In this document: positions 19,377 to 26,964 of the stretch, piece by piece | Layout: each line of letters starts with the position of its first letter | Numbering within the stretch: position 1 is the stretch's first letter | Assembly: GCA_004193205.1 (NCBI GenBank) | Contig: RZUM01000004.1 | Span: 372,001-436,000 of the forward strand | Origin: Gordonia sediminis | GTDB taxonomy: Bacteria; Actinomycetota; Actinomycetes; Mycobacteriales; Mycobacteriaceae | Reading direction: 5' to 3' | Length of the DNA: 64,000 nt | The notes under the pieces: generated by a model | The model's database searches: none | The model's input: only the letters and a program-made list of their open reading frames with translations | What the model was told of the DNA's origin: nothing | Program-made: the position numbers and the translations under genes

Positions 19377-20654
19377 ATGAGTGCCCGGCCACACTATCCA
19401 TCCCAGGCGTTGTCCGCCGACGTGGAACTGCGGACGGTCGCCGGGATTGTGCAAACACTACAACTGCTGCCGGTGTGTCAGGCCGAGTTGGTCGACGTGG
19501 TCGACTCGGCGGTTTCGAGCAATCCCATGGTCGAACGCATTCCCGGATCACCGTGCCCGTCGTGCGGACGGCATATTCGCCACGGACGTTGTCCGACGTG
19601 CGCCGGCCGCTCGACGGTCGATGAAGAGTCGCGAGCAGCGCCGATCGATGAACTCCGCATCCTGGCACTGTGTGAGGTTCGAACCGACTGCCGCGCCTTG
19701 ATGTCGCTCGTACTCGATCACCTGCTCCCGCGCGGCACTCTCGACATGTCTCCCGCCGAGATCGCCGACCTGCACGGAGTTCGGCTCGCCGACGTGTCGG
19801 AATGCGTCCGCGCTGTCAGGCAGGTCGGACCCGTCGGCATCGCCGAGATCAGCGCTCGCGATCTGCTCGCCGCGCAGGCCGCCGTGCTGGTGGACCGTGG
19901 CGTCGCCGAACCGTGGCTCGTCACCCTGGTCCGCAACCATCTGGAATTGGTCGCCGCGCGCGACACCGCGACCGCGGCACACCTCGTGGGTGCGACCGAA
20001 TCGTCGATGGTACGGGCGTTCGACCTCGTCGCCGACAGGCTCCGGCCACATCTGGGACTCGGCACCGCTCAGGAGGACGCACCCCGAATACCACCAGACA
20101 TCTACGTGCACCGCAACGACGACGGAACGCTCGTGGCCGAAGCAGCGGACAGCCGCTTCTTCGGCCTCCGGACCGCGACGATCCCGCCGGAGCTGGCGCA
20201 CCGACCCGACGCCCTCGCCTGGTTACGAACGCACGAGCGCGAGGCCCACACCCTGCTCCGGCAGCTCGATGCGCGGGCCCACATGTTGAGGACCGTTGCT
20301 TGTGCCGCAGTCGATTACCAGGCCGCGTATCTGTCCGGAGGTCCCACCGCGCACCGTCCGCTGACACGGTCCGCCCTTGCCACATCGCTCGGCGTCCATC
20401 CGTCGACGGTCTCGCGGGCAGTCCGCGGGAAGCGCGTCCGTCTGCCCGACGGCGACGTCGTCGACTTCGCCGACCTGTTCGGCACCGCGGTCGCCGTGCG
20501 GGCCGAGATCGCGCTCGCCACACAGGGTCGTCGAATGAGCGACCGGGAGCTCTGTGGGGAACTCGCCACCCGGGGGTACGTGGTGTCCCGGCGGGCAGTC
20601 GCCAAGTATCGCGCACAGCTCGGCATTCCGGCCGGCGGCAATCCCCGAAACTGA
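19377..20654 (+). CDS. rpoN: RNA polymerase sigma-54 factor RpoN, atypical
   Basis: Sigma-54 directs core polymerase to -24/-12 promoters and needs an AAA+ activator to open DNA. Residues 18-54 match Region I (LRTVAGIVQTLQLLP...SNPMVE). Residues 90-280 match the core-binding domain (VGIAEISARDLLAAQ, LVRNHLELVAARD, PPDIYV). A helix-turn-helix (PLTRSALATSLGVHPSTVSR) and the RpoN box SRRAVAKYRA (404-413, consensus ARRTVAKYRE) complete it. Length 425 is short against about 480. The usual acidic Region II is replaced by a CxxC-N8-CxxC zinc-knuckle (Cys60, 63, 72, 75). GAGGGG lies 6 nt before the ATG. Sigma-54 is unexpected in an actinobacterium. Confidence 0.93.
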   Translation: MSARPHYPSQALSADVELRTVAGIVQTLQLLPVCQAELVDVVDSAVSSNPMVERIPGSPCPSCGRHIRHGRCPTCAGRSTVDEESRAAPIDELRILALCEVRTDCRALMSLVLDHLLPRGTLDMSPAEIADLHGVRLADVSECVRAVRQVGPVGIAEISARDLLAAQAAVLVDRGVAEPWLVTLVRNHLELVAARDTATAAHLVGATESSMVRAFDLVADRLRPHLGLGTAQEDAPRIPPDIYVHRNDDGTLVAEAADSRFFGLRTATIPPELAHRPDALAWLRTHEREAHTLLRQLDARAHMLRTVACAAVDYQAAYLSGGPTAHRPLTRSALATSLGVHPSTVSRAVRGKRVRLPDGDVVDFADLFGTAVAVRAEIALATQGRRMSDRELCGELATRGYVVSRRAVAKYRAQLGIPAGGNPRN

Positions 20655-20673
20655 CTTCGTCCCGAGCGGTGTG

Positions 20674-20691
20674 GGCGAACCCTGGTTCGCC
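20674..20691. promoter_or_regulatory. Palindrome, candidate activator-binding site
   Basis: GGCGAACC-CT-GGTTCGCC is a perfect 8-bp dyad with a 2-bp centre, 32 bp upstream of the -24 element and about -66 from the predicted start of transcription. That is close for a sigma-54 upstream activating sequence but possible. The 2-nt centre disfavours a simple RNA hairpin, though a 7-bp stem with a 4-nt loop could serve as rpoN terminator. Confidence 0.5.
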
Positions 20692-20721
20692 GGCCGCCTC
20701 CCAAAACCGCAGGTGACGCGT

Positions 20722-20737
20722 TGGCACACTTTGTGCA
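20722..20737 (+). promoter_or_regulatory. Sigma-54 -24/-12 promoter
   Basis: TGGCACACTTTGTGCA carries GG at 20723-20724 and GC at 20735-20736 with exactly 10 bp between, the invariant sigma-54 spacing. The -24 block TTGGCAC is consensus; the -12 block TTGTGCA differs at one position from TTGCA/T context. The implied transcript starts near 20748, 49 nt before the first gene of the operon. It lies directly between rpoN and that operon. Confidence 0.85.
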
Positions 20738-20796
20738 GCTATCTCAAGACAGAGGCCGTGGATCGGCCACGTCCGTCAACGAGAGGGAGTTGTCCC

Positions 20797-21516
20797 ATGC
20801 ACGACATCGATCGAGTCCTCTTCGAACAGCAAGAGGAGGTGTACGGCCAGCAAGAGGAGGAGTACGGCCAGCAAGAGGAAGAGTACGGCCAACAGGAGGA
20901 GTACGGGACCTACGGCGAGGTCGGGCTTTTCGAAGAGGAGGAAGAGGAGATCTTCGCCGGGGAGACGTACGCGCCGACGACGAACGAGTCCACACTGGCG
21001 ACCGAGCTTCTGGAAATCACCACCGACGAGGAACTGGACCGGTTCCTGGGCAAGGTGATCAGCTCCGCGGTCTCGGCGGCGAAGAACTTCGCAACCTCCG
21101 ATGCCGGCCGTGCTGTCGGCGGCCTTCTGAAGACCGCTGCGAAGAAAGTGCTGCCGCAGATCGGACAGGCAGTCGGCGGCTACCTGGCCCCGGGTGTCGG
21201 CGCCTCGGCCGGCCGAAGTCTCGGGAACTGGCTCGGCGGCCAGCTCGAACTGGGCCTCAACGTCGAGGGACTGTCGCTCGAGGACCGCCAGTTCGAGACC
21301 GCGCGCGCATTCGTACGGTTCGCGGGGGACACGGCACGAACTGCCGCGCAGGCACCCCCCTCGACTCCACCGGTCGTCGCCGCGCGCCGCGCGGCGATGA
21401 GCTCGGCACAGCGTCACATGCCCGGGTTGGTCGCCGCAACCACCACCCGGGGTCGTCGTCCCCGATCGGGCCGATGGGTCCGACGCGGCTCCAACATCAT
21501 CATCATCGGCGCCTGA
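20797..21516 (+). CDS. Acidic glycine-zipper protein A (unknown function)
   Basis: First gene of the sigma-54 operon, 239 residues. Residues 9-50 are Gln/Glu/Tyr repeats of a QQEEEYG heptad running into EEEEEEIF. Residues 70-86 (ELLEITTDEELDRFLGK) recur almost identically in the next gene. Residues 105-155 are a glycine-zipper-like hydrophobic stretch (VGGYLAPGVGASAGRSLGNW). A conserved FVRFAG block and a terminal GRWVRRGSNIIIIGA motif follow. No signal peptide. Ribosome site GAGGGAG before the ATG. I do not recognise a characterised family; composition suggests a membrane-active or self-assembling protein with an acidic leader. Confidence 0.8.
   Translation: MHDIDRVLFEQQEEVYGQQEEEYGQQEEEYGQQEEYGTYGEVGLFEEEEEEIFAGETYAPTTNESTLATELLEITTDEELDRFLGKVISSAVSAAKNFATSDAGRAVGGLLKTAAKKVLPQIGQAVGGYLAPGVGASAGRSLGNWLGGQLELGLNVEGLSLEDRQFETARAFVRFAGDTARTAAQAPPSTPPVVAARRAAMSSAQRHMPGLVAATTTRGRRPRSGRWVRRGSNIIIIGA
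20827..20907 (+). repeat. 21-bp in-frame tandem repeat
   Basis: Three 21-bp units beginning CAGCAAGAGGAG (20827, 20848, 20869) and a fourth 18-bp unit (20890) encode QQEE(V/E)YG heptads in the acidic leader of gene A. The units are nearly identical at DNA level, which points to recent slippage expansion. Confidence 0.85.
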
Positions 21517-21528
21517 GGAGGCCGGATC

Positions 21529-22257
21529 ATGTCCATCTACCCCATGAACGAAGAGGAACTGTTCGAGTTTCCGTCGATGGAGGAGACCTGGGAAAGCACC
21601 CAACCCGACGCCGTATTCGAGGAGGCGCAGGAGGCGGCACTCGCCTCCGAGTTACTCGAGATCACCACCGAAGAAGAACTCGACGAGTTCCTCGGCAAGC
21701 TCGCGCGCGGCGTGATTCGCGGAGCCGGCAAGTTCATCAAGTCGCCGATCGGGAAGGCCCTGGGGGGTGTCCTGAAGAACGTCGCCAAAACCGCGCTGCC
21801 GATGGTCGGCGGTGCACTCGGCTCGATGGTCCTACCCGGCGTCGGCACCGCCCTCGGGTCCAAACTCGGGTCACTGGCGGGCAACCTGCTCGAGGAGGAG
21901 GAAATCGCTGCTCTCGGCGAGATTCAGGCCGAAGAGGAGGCCGCCCGTCGGTTCGTCCGTTTCGCCGGGGCCACGTATCGCAACGCGGCCCGGACGCCGC
22001 GGTCGGTGCCACCGGCCGTCGCGGCCCGCGCGGCGAGCGTGAGTGCGGCCCGGATGTACGCACCGTCCCTGCTGCGATCCTCGGGTCGTGCCGCTCCCTG
22101 GCGGCGTCGGCGCCGGGGTTATGCTGCGCCGACGGTCTATCGCTACGACGAACCCCTGTGGGGGCCCGAACCCGGCGACCCCTATGCCGGGCCAGGCGGG
22201 GCGACCTCGGGTCAGTGGGTCCGACGCGGCAACACCGTGACCCTCATCGGCCTCTAG
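21529..22257 (+). CDS. Acidic glycine-zipper protein B, paralogue of A
   Basis: A 242-residue paralogue of the preceding product, 12 bp after it, with GAGGAGG overlapping the previous stop. The acidic N-terminus lacks the heptad repeats. ELLEITTEEELDEFLGKL (41-58), a glycine-zipper segment (93-120, GGALGSMVLPGVGTALGSKLG), the RRFVRFAGATYRNAA block and the C-terminal SGQWVRRGNTVTLIGL are shared. It has extra Arg-rich (RRRRRGY) and Pro/Gly/Tyr stretches near residues 190-225. Function unknown; the pair may form a two-component complex. Confidence 0.8.
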   Translation: MSIYPMNEEELFEFPSMEETWESTQPDAVFEEAQEAALASELLEITTEEELDEFLGKLARGVIRGAGKFIKSPIGKALGGVLKNVAKTALPMVGGALGSMVLPGVGTALGSKLGSLAGNLLEEEEIAALGEIQAEEEAARRFVRFAGATYRNAARTPRSVPPAVAARAASVSAARMYAPSLLRSSGRAAPWRRRRRGYAAPTVYRYDEPLWGPEPGDPYAGPGGATSGQWVRRGNTVTLIGL

Positions 22258-22270
22258 GGGGTGAGGGTCG

Positions 22271-23572
22271 GTGGACCAGCGCGAGTGGGCGACCCAGCTG
22301 ATCGAGAGCGAGGCAAGGGGCCTGTCGGACCGTCTCGACCTCATTCGGCCGTTCGTCCTGACCGAGACGATGGTGATCGCGGCGGCACCGCCGTACGACT
22401 CCCTGTGGCGGGTCGAGCGATTCCTTTTCGAAAGCCGCGAACAACTCCGTCGGGAGATCCGAGAGTTCCTGACGTGGCTGCGCGGACCCGGCCGCCAGGC
22501 GGGTGCTCACGAACAACAGCGTCGGTTCGTCATCCTGCGTCTCGCGTTCAACAACATGCTTGCGCAGTACGACCTGTTCACCGAAGCGATTACACAGCGC
22601 AGCGAGCATCGCACCGGAGTGTGGTTGTCCGGGTTGGACATCCTGGCCGCGGATGCCATGCGCGTCGACGTCGCCGGGTTCACCGGGGCACCGATGGTGT
22701 GCTACCTCTCTCGGGGGGCCGGCGCTGCGATCCGGCGCACCCGTACGCGGCTTCCGGGCGGCCGCTCAAATCCGGTGGCGATCATCCGGATTCCGCGCGA
22801 ACGCATGATCGGCAGTGGCATCGCGTCATCACTCATCCACGAGGTCGGCCATGAGGGGGCCGCACAACTCGGACTCGTGGAATCTTTGCGGTCGGACATC
22901 CTCAAGGCCTCCAAGTCGCAACCGAACCGGGGCTGGGACGTCTGGTATCGCTGGATCAGCGAGATCGTCGCCGATTGCTGGTCCGTCGGCACAATCGGGC
23001 TCACCTCGACCGTCGGCCTCCTGGCGGTGGTGGGCCTGCCGAAATTCTTCGTGTTCCGACCGTCCGCGAGCGATCCGCATCCGACGCCCTACCTCCGCGT
23101 GCTGATCAGTACCCGCATGGGCGAGGCGCTCTATCCACATCCACAGTGGGCGGCGATGCGGTCGACCTGGAAGTCGTTGTACCCCATCGCCGCTGTACCT
23201 GCGGAGCAGCGCGCTGCCCTCGAGAAGCAGGAGACGACGATCAGCGCGTTCGTCGACCTGCTCCTCAACCATCGGTCCCCCGCGCTGCGTGGCAAACGGC
23301 TCGGTGAGATCTGGCCGGTATCACAGCGAACGCCCGCGAAACTGCTGGCGTTGCACACCGCGTGGCGCGGAGACCTCGGCGTGATGGCCCGCCAGTCGCC
23401 CTCCCTGGTCTTCGCCGTCGTCGGACAGGCGAAGATGGCCGGCCGAATCACACCGGAAGTCGAAGCAGAACTCCTACGAGACCTTTTGTCCGCGTGGGCT
23501 GTCCGAAGCAGCCTCAAACAACCAACACGATCCAACGAAGCCAGAGCGGGGATCTCCCGCCGGGCATCCTGA
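22271..23572 (+). CDS. Putative zinc metalloprotease (HEVGH)
   Basis: A 433-residue protein starting at GTG after a GGGGGTGAGGG ribosome site. SSLIHEVGHEG (HEVGH at 190-194) and, 37 residues on, WISEIVADCW (Glu231) form a gluzincin-type HExxH...ExxAD set, as in M48-like enzymes. A hydrophobic stretch (TSTVGLLAVVGLPKFFVF) follows, but there is no signal peptide and no clear multi-span topology. It could process the two upstream acidic proteins. The family is not one I can name; protease activity is inferred from the motif. Confidence 0.72.
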   Translation: MDQREWATQLIESEARGLSDRLDLIRPFVLTETMVIAAAPPYDSLWRVERFLFESREQLRREIREFLTWLRGPGRQAGAHEQQRRFVILRLAFNNMLAQYDLFTEAITQRSEHRTGVWLSGLDILAADAMRVDVAGFTGAPMVCYLSRGAGAAIRRTRTRLPGGRSNPVAIIRIPRERMIGSGIASSLIHEVGHEGAAQLGLVESLRSDILKASKSQPNRGWDVWYRWISEIVADCWSVGTIGLTSTVGLLAVVGLPKFFVFRPSASDPHPTPYLRVLISTRMGEALYPHPQWAAMRSTWKSLYPIAAVPAEQRAALEKQETTISAFVDLLLNHRSPALRGKRLGEIWPVSQRTPAKLLALHTAWRGDLGVMARQSPSLVFAVVGQAKMAGRITPEVEAELLRDLLSAWAVRSSLKQPTRSNEARAGISRRAS

Positions 23573-23588
23573 GGAAAGGACGGCAGAA

Positions 23589-25160
23589 ATGCTGTACTCA
23601 ATCGAACCCGACCCGATCCGAGTCGGACAGATCGGGTCGCTACGGATCCAGCTCGAACAAGAGCAGTCCGGCCCCTACTGGTTCCGGATCGCCGAGGAAG
23701 AGGAACCCTTTACGGGCTCTGAAGGGAGCCGCAAGTATATCCGTACCGACATGCAGCCTAGTCGAGACTTTCAGCCGGAGGTTCGATTCAGCAACCCGGG
23801 CCCCGTGTATGTCCTCTCGGTTCCCGTCGACGACATGAAGAGTCCTCCCGACGACGCGGACAGAAGATGGACCGAGAGTCCGGAAGTCACACGTGTCGCG
23901 GAACCTGATGGAGGTGTCGATTTTACTGTGTCTCTCGGCGCCTCACCTGAGCCAACCACCGCGGACGAGGTGTTGTGGCGATTCATCCGAGCGATCAGTC
24001 GGCGAATGCGTTTCGACGAGTTCCGCGACTATGTGCAGCCACGGTTGCCGACCGAAGAGACCGCATGGCACGGGGTCAATGCCTACGACGCCCTGCGCAA
24101 GCTTGCGGATGAGTTCGTAGGGCAATCGGCGAGCCCTGTCGCGGGTCCAGAACTCAGTCAAAGCACTTACAGCGCTGGGCTTGCCCAATCGTACGTTCAC
24201 GACGTCAAGCAGAGCTCAAACCCGTACCTCGACTATCCCTACGGTGAAAGGAATCAGGCACGAGTGCCGATTCGGTTCCCGCTGCCAAGCGTCCCGTTCG
24301 TTGAACTGATCTGGAATTACTGGTCTGAGGAGGGAATGCTCGTCCAGACCCTCAATCACATACTGGCGCGTTTCCAGAATCGCCGGCCCGGTCCCACTGC
24401 GGATCCGTTGATGCGGCTCGACCTGAGTCCACTGATGCCTTTGCGGGCTCTGCTGTGGGGATTCGCCGAGAACGAAACGGCACGCCTGACGATTCGACGA
24501 CGCAATGCGGAATACGAGTATGAATACGGCCTCCGACTTCGTGGCCGTGCAATACCGGACGCGGCAATGCTGGTCGATCGCCGCAGCCAGTTCCTTGAGG
24601 GATTCCACCGGTTGTTGCATGCATGCGTGCAGTACTACAAGGAGCGGGACGACAAGACAGTCGACGCCGACGCGTTCCCACTGCTCAGCAACCTTCAGGA
24701 GGTGCATCTTTCACTCGCACGCGGAGCGCACAACCAGTACGCCAACCTGGCCGTCACCGCTCGTGCCGAGATGCTCACGATGCAGTGGCTGCTCGCCCAA
24801 CCGGAGATGCACGAGTTCCTCGGCGGTCCGGTGATGATCCCGTACGAGGAGCCGTGGATGGACCGCGTGGACACCATGAAGTCGATGCAGGGCTGGGCCG
24901 ATGCGAGTATCACCCACTTCTTCGAACTCGCGGTACAGGGTGAACAGATCCTGTTGTCGGTGCGGCACGGGCGTTGGAACGAATCGACACGCAAGCGCGA
25001 GCACGCGGCGAACTGGGCGTTGTTGTGGCGCAACGAGATCCAGCGATACATCCACTCGTACGCCACCGTGACCGGCGTCGACCTGGCGGTCGGGGTCAAC
25101 GCCACAATGCCGTCCGAGTTGCTGGCGCGGCGGTTGACGAAGCAGAGGCGCCGGGCATGA
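23589..25160 (+). CDS. Unknown protein of the sigma-54 operon
   Basis: A 523-residue soluble-looking protein without signal peptide, membrane segments or recognised motif. The first 110 residues look like a beta-rich domain (IRVGQIGSLRIQLEQ ... GPVYVLSVPVDD); the rest is largely helical and rich in Trp, Arg and Tyr (EGFHRLLHACVQYYKERDD, WMDRVDTMKSMQGWAD). AAAGGA precedes the ATG, 16 bp after the protease gene. GC content over the first kilobase is visibly lower than in the surrounding genome, a hint of transfer. Its stop overlaps the next start as ATGA. Confidence 0.75.
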   Translation: MLYSIEPDPIRVGQIGSLRIQLEQEQSGPYWFRIAEEEEPFTGSEGSRKYIRTDMQPSRDFQPEVRFSNPGPVYVLSVPVDDMKSPPDDADRRWTESPEVTRVAEPDGGVDFTVSLGASPEPTTADEVLWRFIRAISRRMRFDEFRDYVQPRLPTEETAWHGVNAYDALRKLADEFVGQSASPVAGPELSQSTYSAGLAQSYVHDVKQSSNPYLDYPYGERNQARVPIRFPLPSVPFVELIWNYWSEEGMLVQTLNHILARFQNRRPGPTADPLMRLDLSPLMPLRALLWGFAENETARLTIRRRNAEYEYEYGLRLRGRAIPDAAMLVDRRSQFLEGFHRLLHACVQYYKERDDKTVDADAFPLLSNLQEVHLSLARGAHNQYANLAVTARAEMLTMQWLLAQPEMHEFLGGPVMIPYEEPWMDRVDTMKSMQGWADASITHFFELAVQGEQILLSVRHGRWNESTRKREHAANWALLWRNEIQRYIHSYATVTGVDLAVGVNATMPSELLARRLTKQRRRA

Positions 25161-26209
25161 GGACATCGCGGCGGCTCGATCTGACCTCCGCGTTGTTCCT
25201 CGCCCTGCACCATCCACCGGAGTCACTGCCGCCCTGGTCGTCGCTCACGACCGGGGTACCCGCCCCGCTCGGCGAGGATCCGACCGCGAACCAGATCGTC
25301 ACCACGGTCGCGGCGCGTCAGGGCGCGGACACCGGTCTGGTCGCCCGGTCCACCCTGCACGCGCTCACCGACATCGCGACCCTGTTGCCCCGGCGCGGGG
25401 ATCTCGTCGCGGTGGATGAGGCCGCGTACCCGGTCGTCCGACTGGCGGTGGAGTCGGCGCGGGGCCAGGGAGCCTCGGTGCACACCTACCGGCACCACGA
25501 CCCCGAGAGCCTGCCGACACCTCGCTTCGCGGGTCGCCTGTTCGTCATGACCGATGGCTGGTGCTCGGGGTGCGGCGGCCCGGCGCCCCTGCGGGCACTC
25601 CGCACCTCGGCGGCTCAGACCGGTGGCTTGCTCGTGGTCGACGACTCACTCGCGTGCGGGATTCTGGGGCGCCGCCGGCCCGGCGACGTGTTCGGCGACG
25701 GTTCCGGACTGATGCGCTGGTGTGGAGGCACTCACGACGACATGCTGTGGGTCGCGTCGTTCGCGAAGGCGTACGGAACTCCGATCTCGGTGGTCACGGG
25801 TTCGCACGAGGTTGTCGGTGTCTTGCGCGATGGTGGCAACCGTCTGCACTCTAGCCCGCCGTCGGCGCCGGACCTTGCGGCCGGCGCGCGGGCCGTCGAG
25901 CTCGACGACGTGCCACGGCGCCGAGCGGTCTTGCGTGCGCGTGTTCTGGCCCTGCGCCAGGCTCTCGGAGCACAGGGACGACCGGCGCTCGGCCTACCGT
26001 TCCCGATCGTGTCGTTGCCGATGCCCACCCGACCCGCATGTCGGTGGTGGAAACAACTGCGTCTCAATGGAATCGACGCGCTGGTGCAGCAGCCTCGATG
26101 CCGTTCGGGTGCATTGCTGAGCATGGTGGTGCGCTGCGACCACACACCCGAGGACCTGGCTCGAGTGGCGGCCGCGATCCGCCGGCTCGACGGAGAGGTC
26201 GCCGCATGA
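25157..26209 (+). CDS. PLP-dependent aminotransferase-fold enzyme
   Basis: A 350-residue fold-type I PLP protein, nearest in layout to the 8-amino-7-oxononanoate synthase/alpha-oxoamine synthase and class I/II aminotransferase group. LLVVDDSLACGILGRR supplies the PLP-pyridine aspartate (around 162) and WVASFAKAYGTP the Schiff-base lysine (Lys204). It is slightly short for the family and has a CSGCGG insertion near 136-141. The substrate is unknown. Coupled by ATGA overlaps to the genes on both sides. Confidence 0.75.
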   Translation: MRTSRRLDLTSALFLALHHPPESLPPWSSLTTGVPAPLGEDPTANQIVTTVAARQGADTGLVARSTLHALTDIATLLPRRGDLVAVDEAAYPVVRLAVESARGQGASVHTYRHHDPESLPTPRFAGRLFVMTDGWCSGCGGPAPLRALRTSAAQTGGLLVVDDSLACGILGRRRPGDVFGDGSGLMRWCGGTHDDMLWVASFAKAYGTPISVVTGSHEVVGVLRDGGNRLHSSPPSAPDLAAGARAVELDDVPRRRAVLRARVLALRQALGAQGRPALGLPFPIVSLPMPTRPACRWWKQLRLNGIDALVQQPRCRSGALLSMVVRCDHTPEDLARVAAAIRRLDGEVAA

Positions 26210-26964
26210 TCCCGATCATCGATTCCCATTGCCACACCAGCACCGCCGGGATTCTGGCAGCTCCGGGTCAACCGGACGACTCGCTCACGCGCTATCTGGC
26301 GCGCGCCGACGACGCGGGCATCACCACGACGGTGATCATGGCACCGCCGGTCGGCGACTACGCCGACGAGAATCGCGTCGTAGCCGGACTTGTGCGCCGA
26401 CATCCCGGCCGCTTCCTCGGCTATGTCTTCGTCAATCCTGTTCGCGACCGCGGCCGGGTGTCCGAGATCGTCGCTCGGGCTCGCCGCTGGGGAGCCTGCG
26501 GCATCAAGGTGCATTGGATCGACGGCACGATCACCGACGAGGTGGCCGAGGTCGCCAATCACTACCGCCTGCCAATCCTGTATGACCCCAGGGGCGACAT
26601 CGCCACCGTCCGTCGGATGGCCCGCGCGTACCCGGACGTCGCATGGATCATCCCCCATCTGTCGTCCTTCGCCGACGACTGGAAGGCCCAATCCGCACTC
26701 GTGGACGCCCTCGAGACGATGCCCAATCTGTTCACCGACACCGCAGGGGTCAGGTATTTCGACATCCTTGCGGACGCGGTTCGGCGCGCGGGTGCGCACA
26801 AGGTGTTGTTCGGCTCCGACGGTCCCTACTTGCACCCCGGCGTCGAGTTGGCCAAGATCGCCGCCCTCGACCTGACTCGGCGTGATCACGGATTGGTGTG
26901 CGGGGGCAATCTGCTCCGACTGACAGGTCGACAACGCAATGCATCTCCAAAGGAGGCTCAATGA
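26206..26964 (+). CDS. Amidohydrolase-2 family TIM-barrel protein
   Basis: A 252-residue metal-dependent hydrolase or decarboxylase-like protein. The N-terminal DSHCH (His8, His10), the mid-barrel GIKVHW and IIPHLSS histidines, and the late FGSDGPY aspartate are the metal and catalytic positions of the amidohydrolase-2 group. It is coupled by ATGA at both ends. A plausible reading is cleavage or decarboxylation of a small acid, but no substrate can be assigned. Confidence 0.78.
   Translation: MIPIIDSHCHTSTAGILAAPGQPDDSLTRYLARADDAGITTTVIMAPPVGDYADENRVVAGLVRRHPGRFLGYVFVNPVRDRGRVSEIVARARRWGACGIKVHWIDGTITDEVAEVANHYRLPILYDPRGDIATVRRMARAYPDVAWIIPHLSSFADDWKAQSALVDALETMPNLFTDTAGVRYFDILADAVRRAGAHKVLFGSDGPYLHPGVELAKIAALDLTRRDHGLVCGGNLLRLTGRQRNASPKEAQ

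Noticed and set aside
19660-19685. TGGCACTGTGTGAGGTTC inside rpoN as a second -24/-12 promoter
   Set aside because: GG is followed after 10 bp by GG, not GC, and the position is within the coding region.
20797-21516. Gene A as a RiPP precursor with QQEEEYG core repeats
   Set aside because: No recognised RiPP maturase (radical SAM, YcaO, LanM, grasp enzyme) is present, and the repeats lie at the N-terminus where a leader would be; kept only as a loose possibility.
20721-22301. 526-codon plus-strand frame overlapping genes A and B
   Set aside because: Arg/Gly-rich out-of-frame translation; genes A and B share conserved sequence and good ribosome sites in the other frame.
25732-26961. 409-codon minus-strand frame opposite the PLP enzyme and amidohydrolase
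   Set aside because: Antisense of two genes with intact catalytic motifs and ATGA coupling; no motif of its own.
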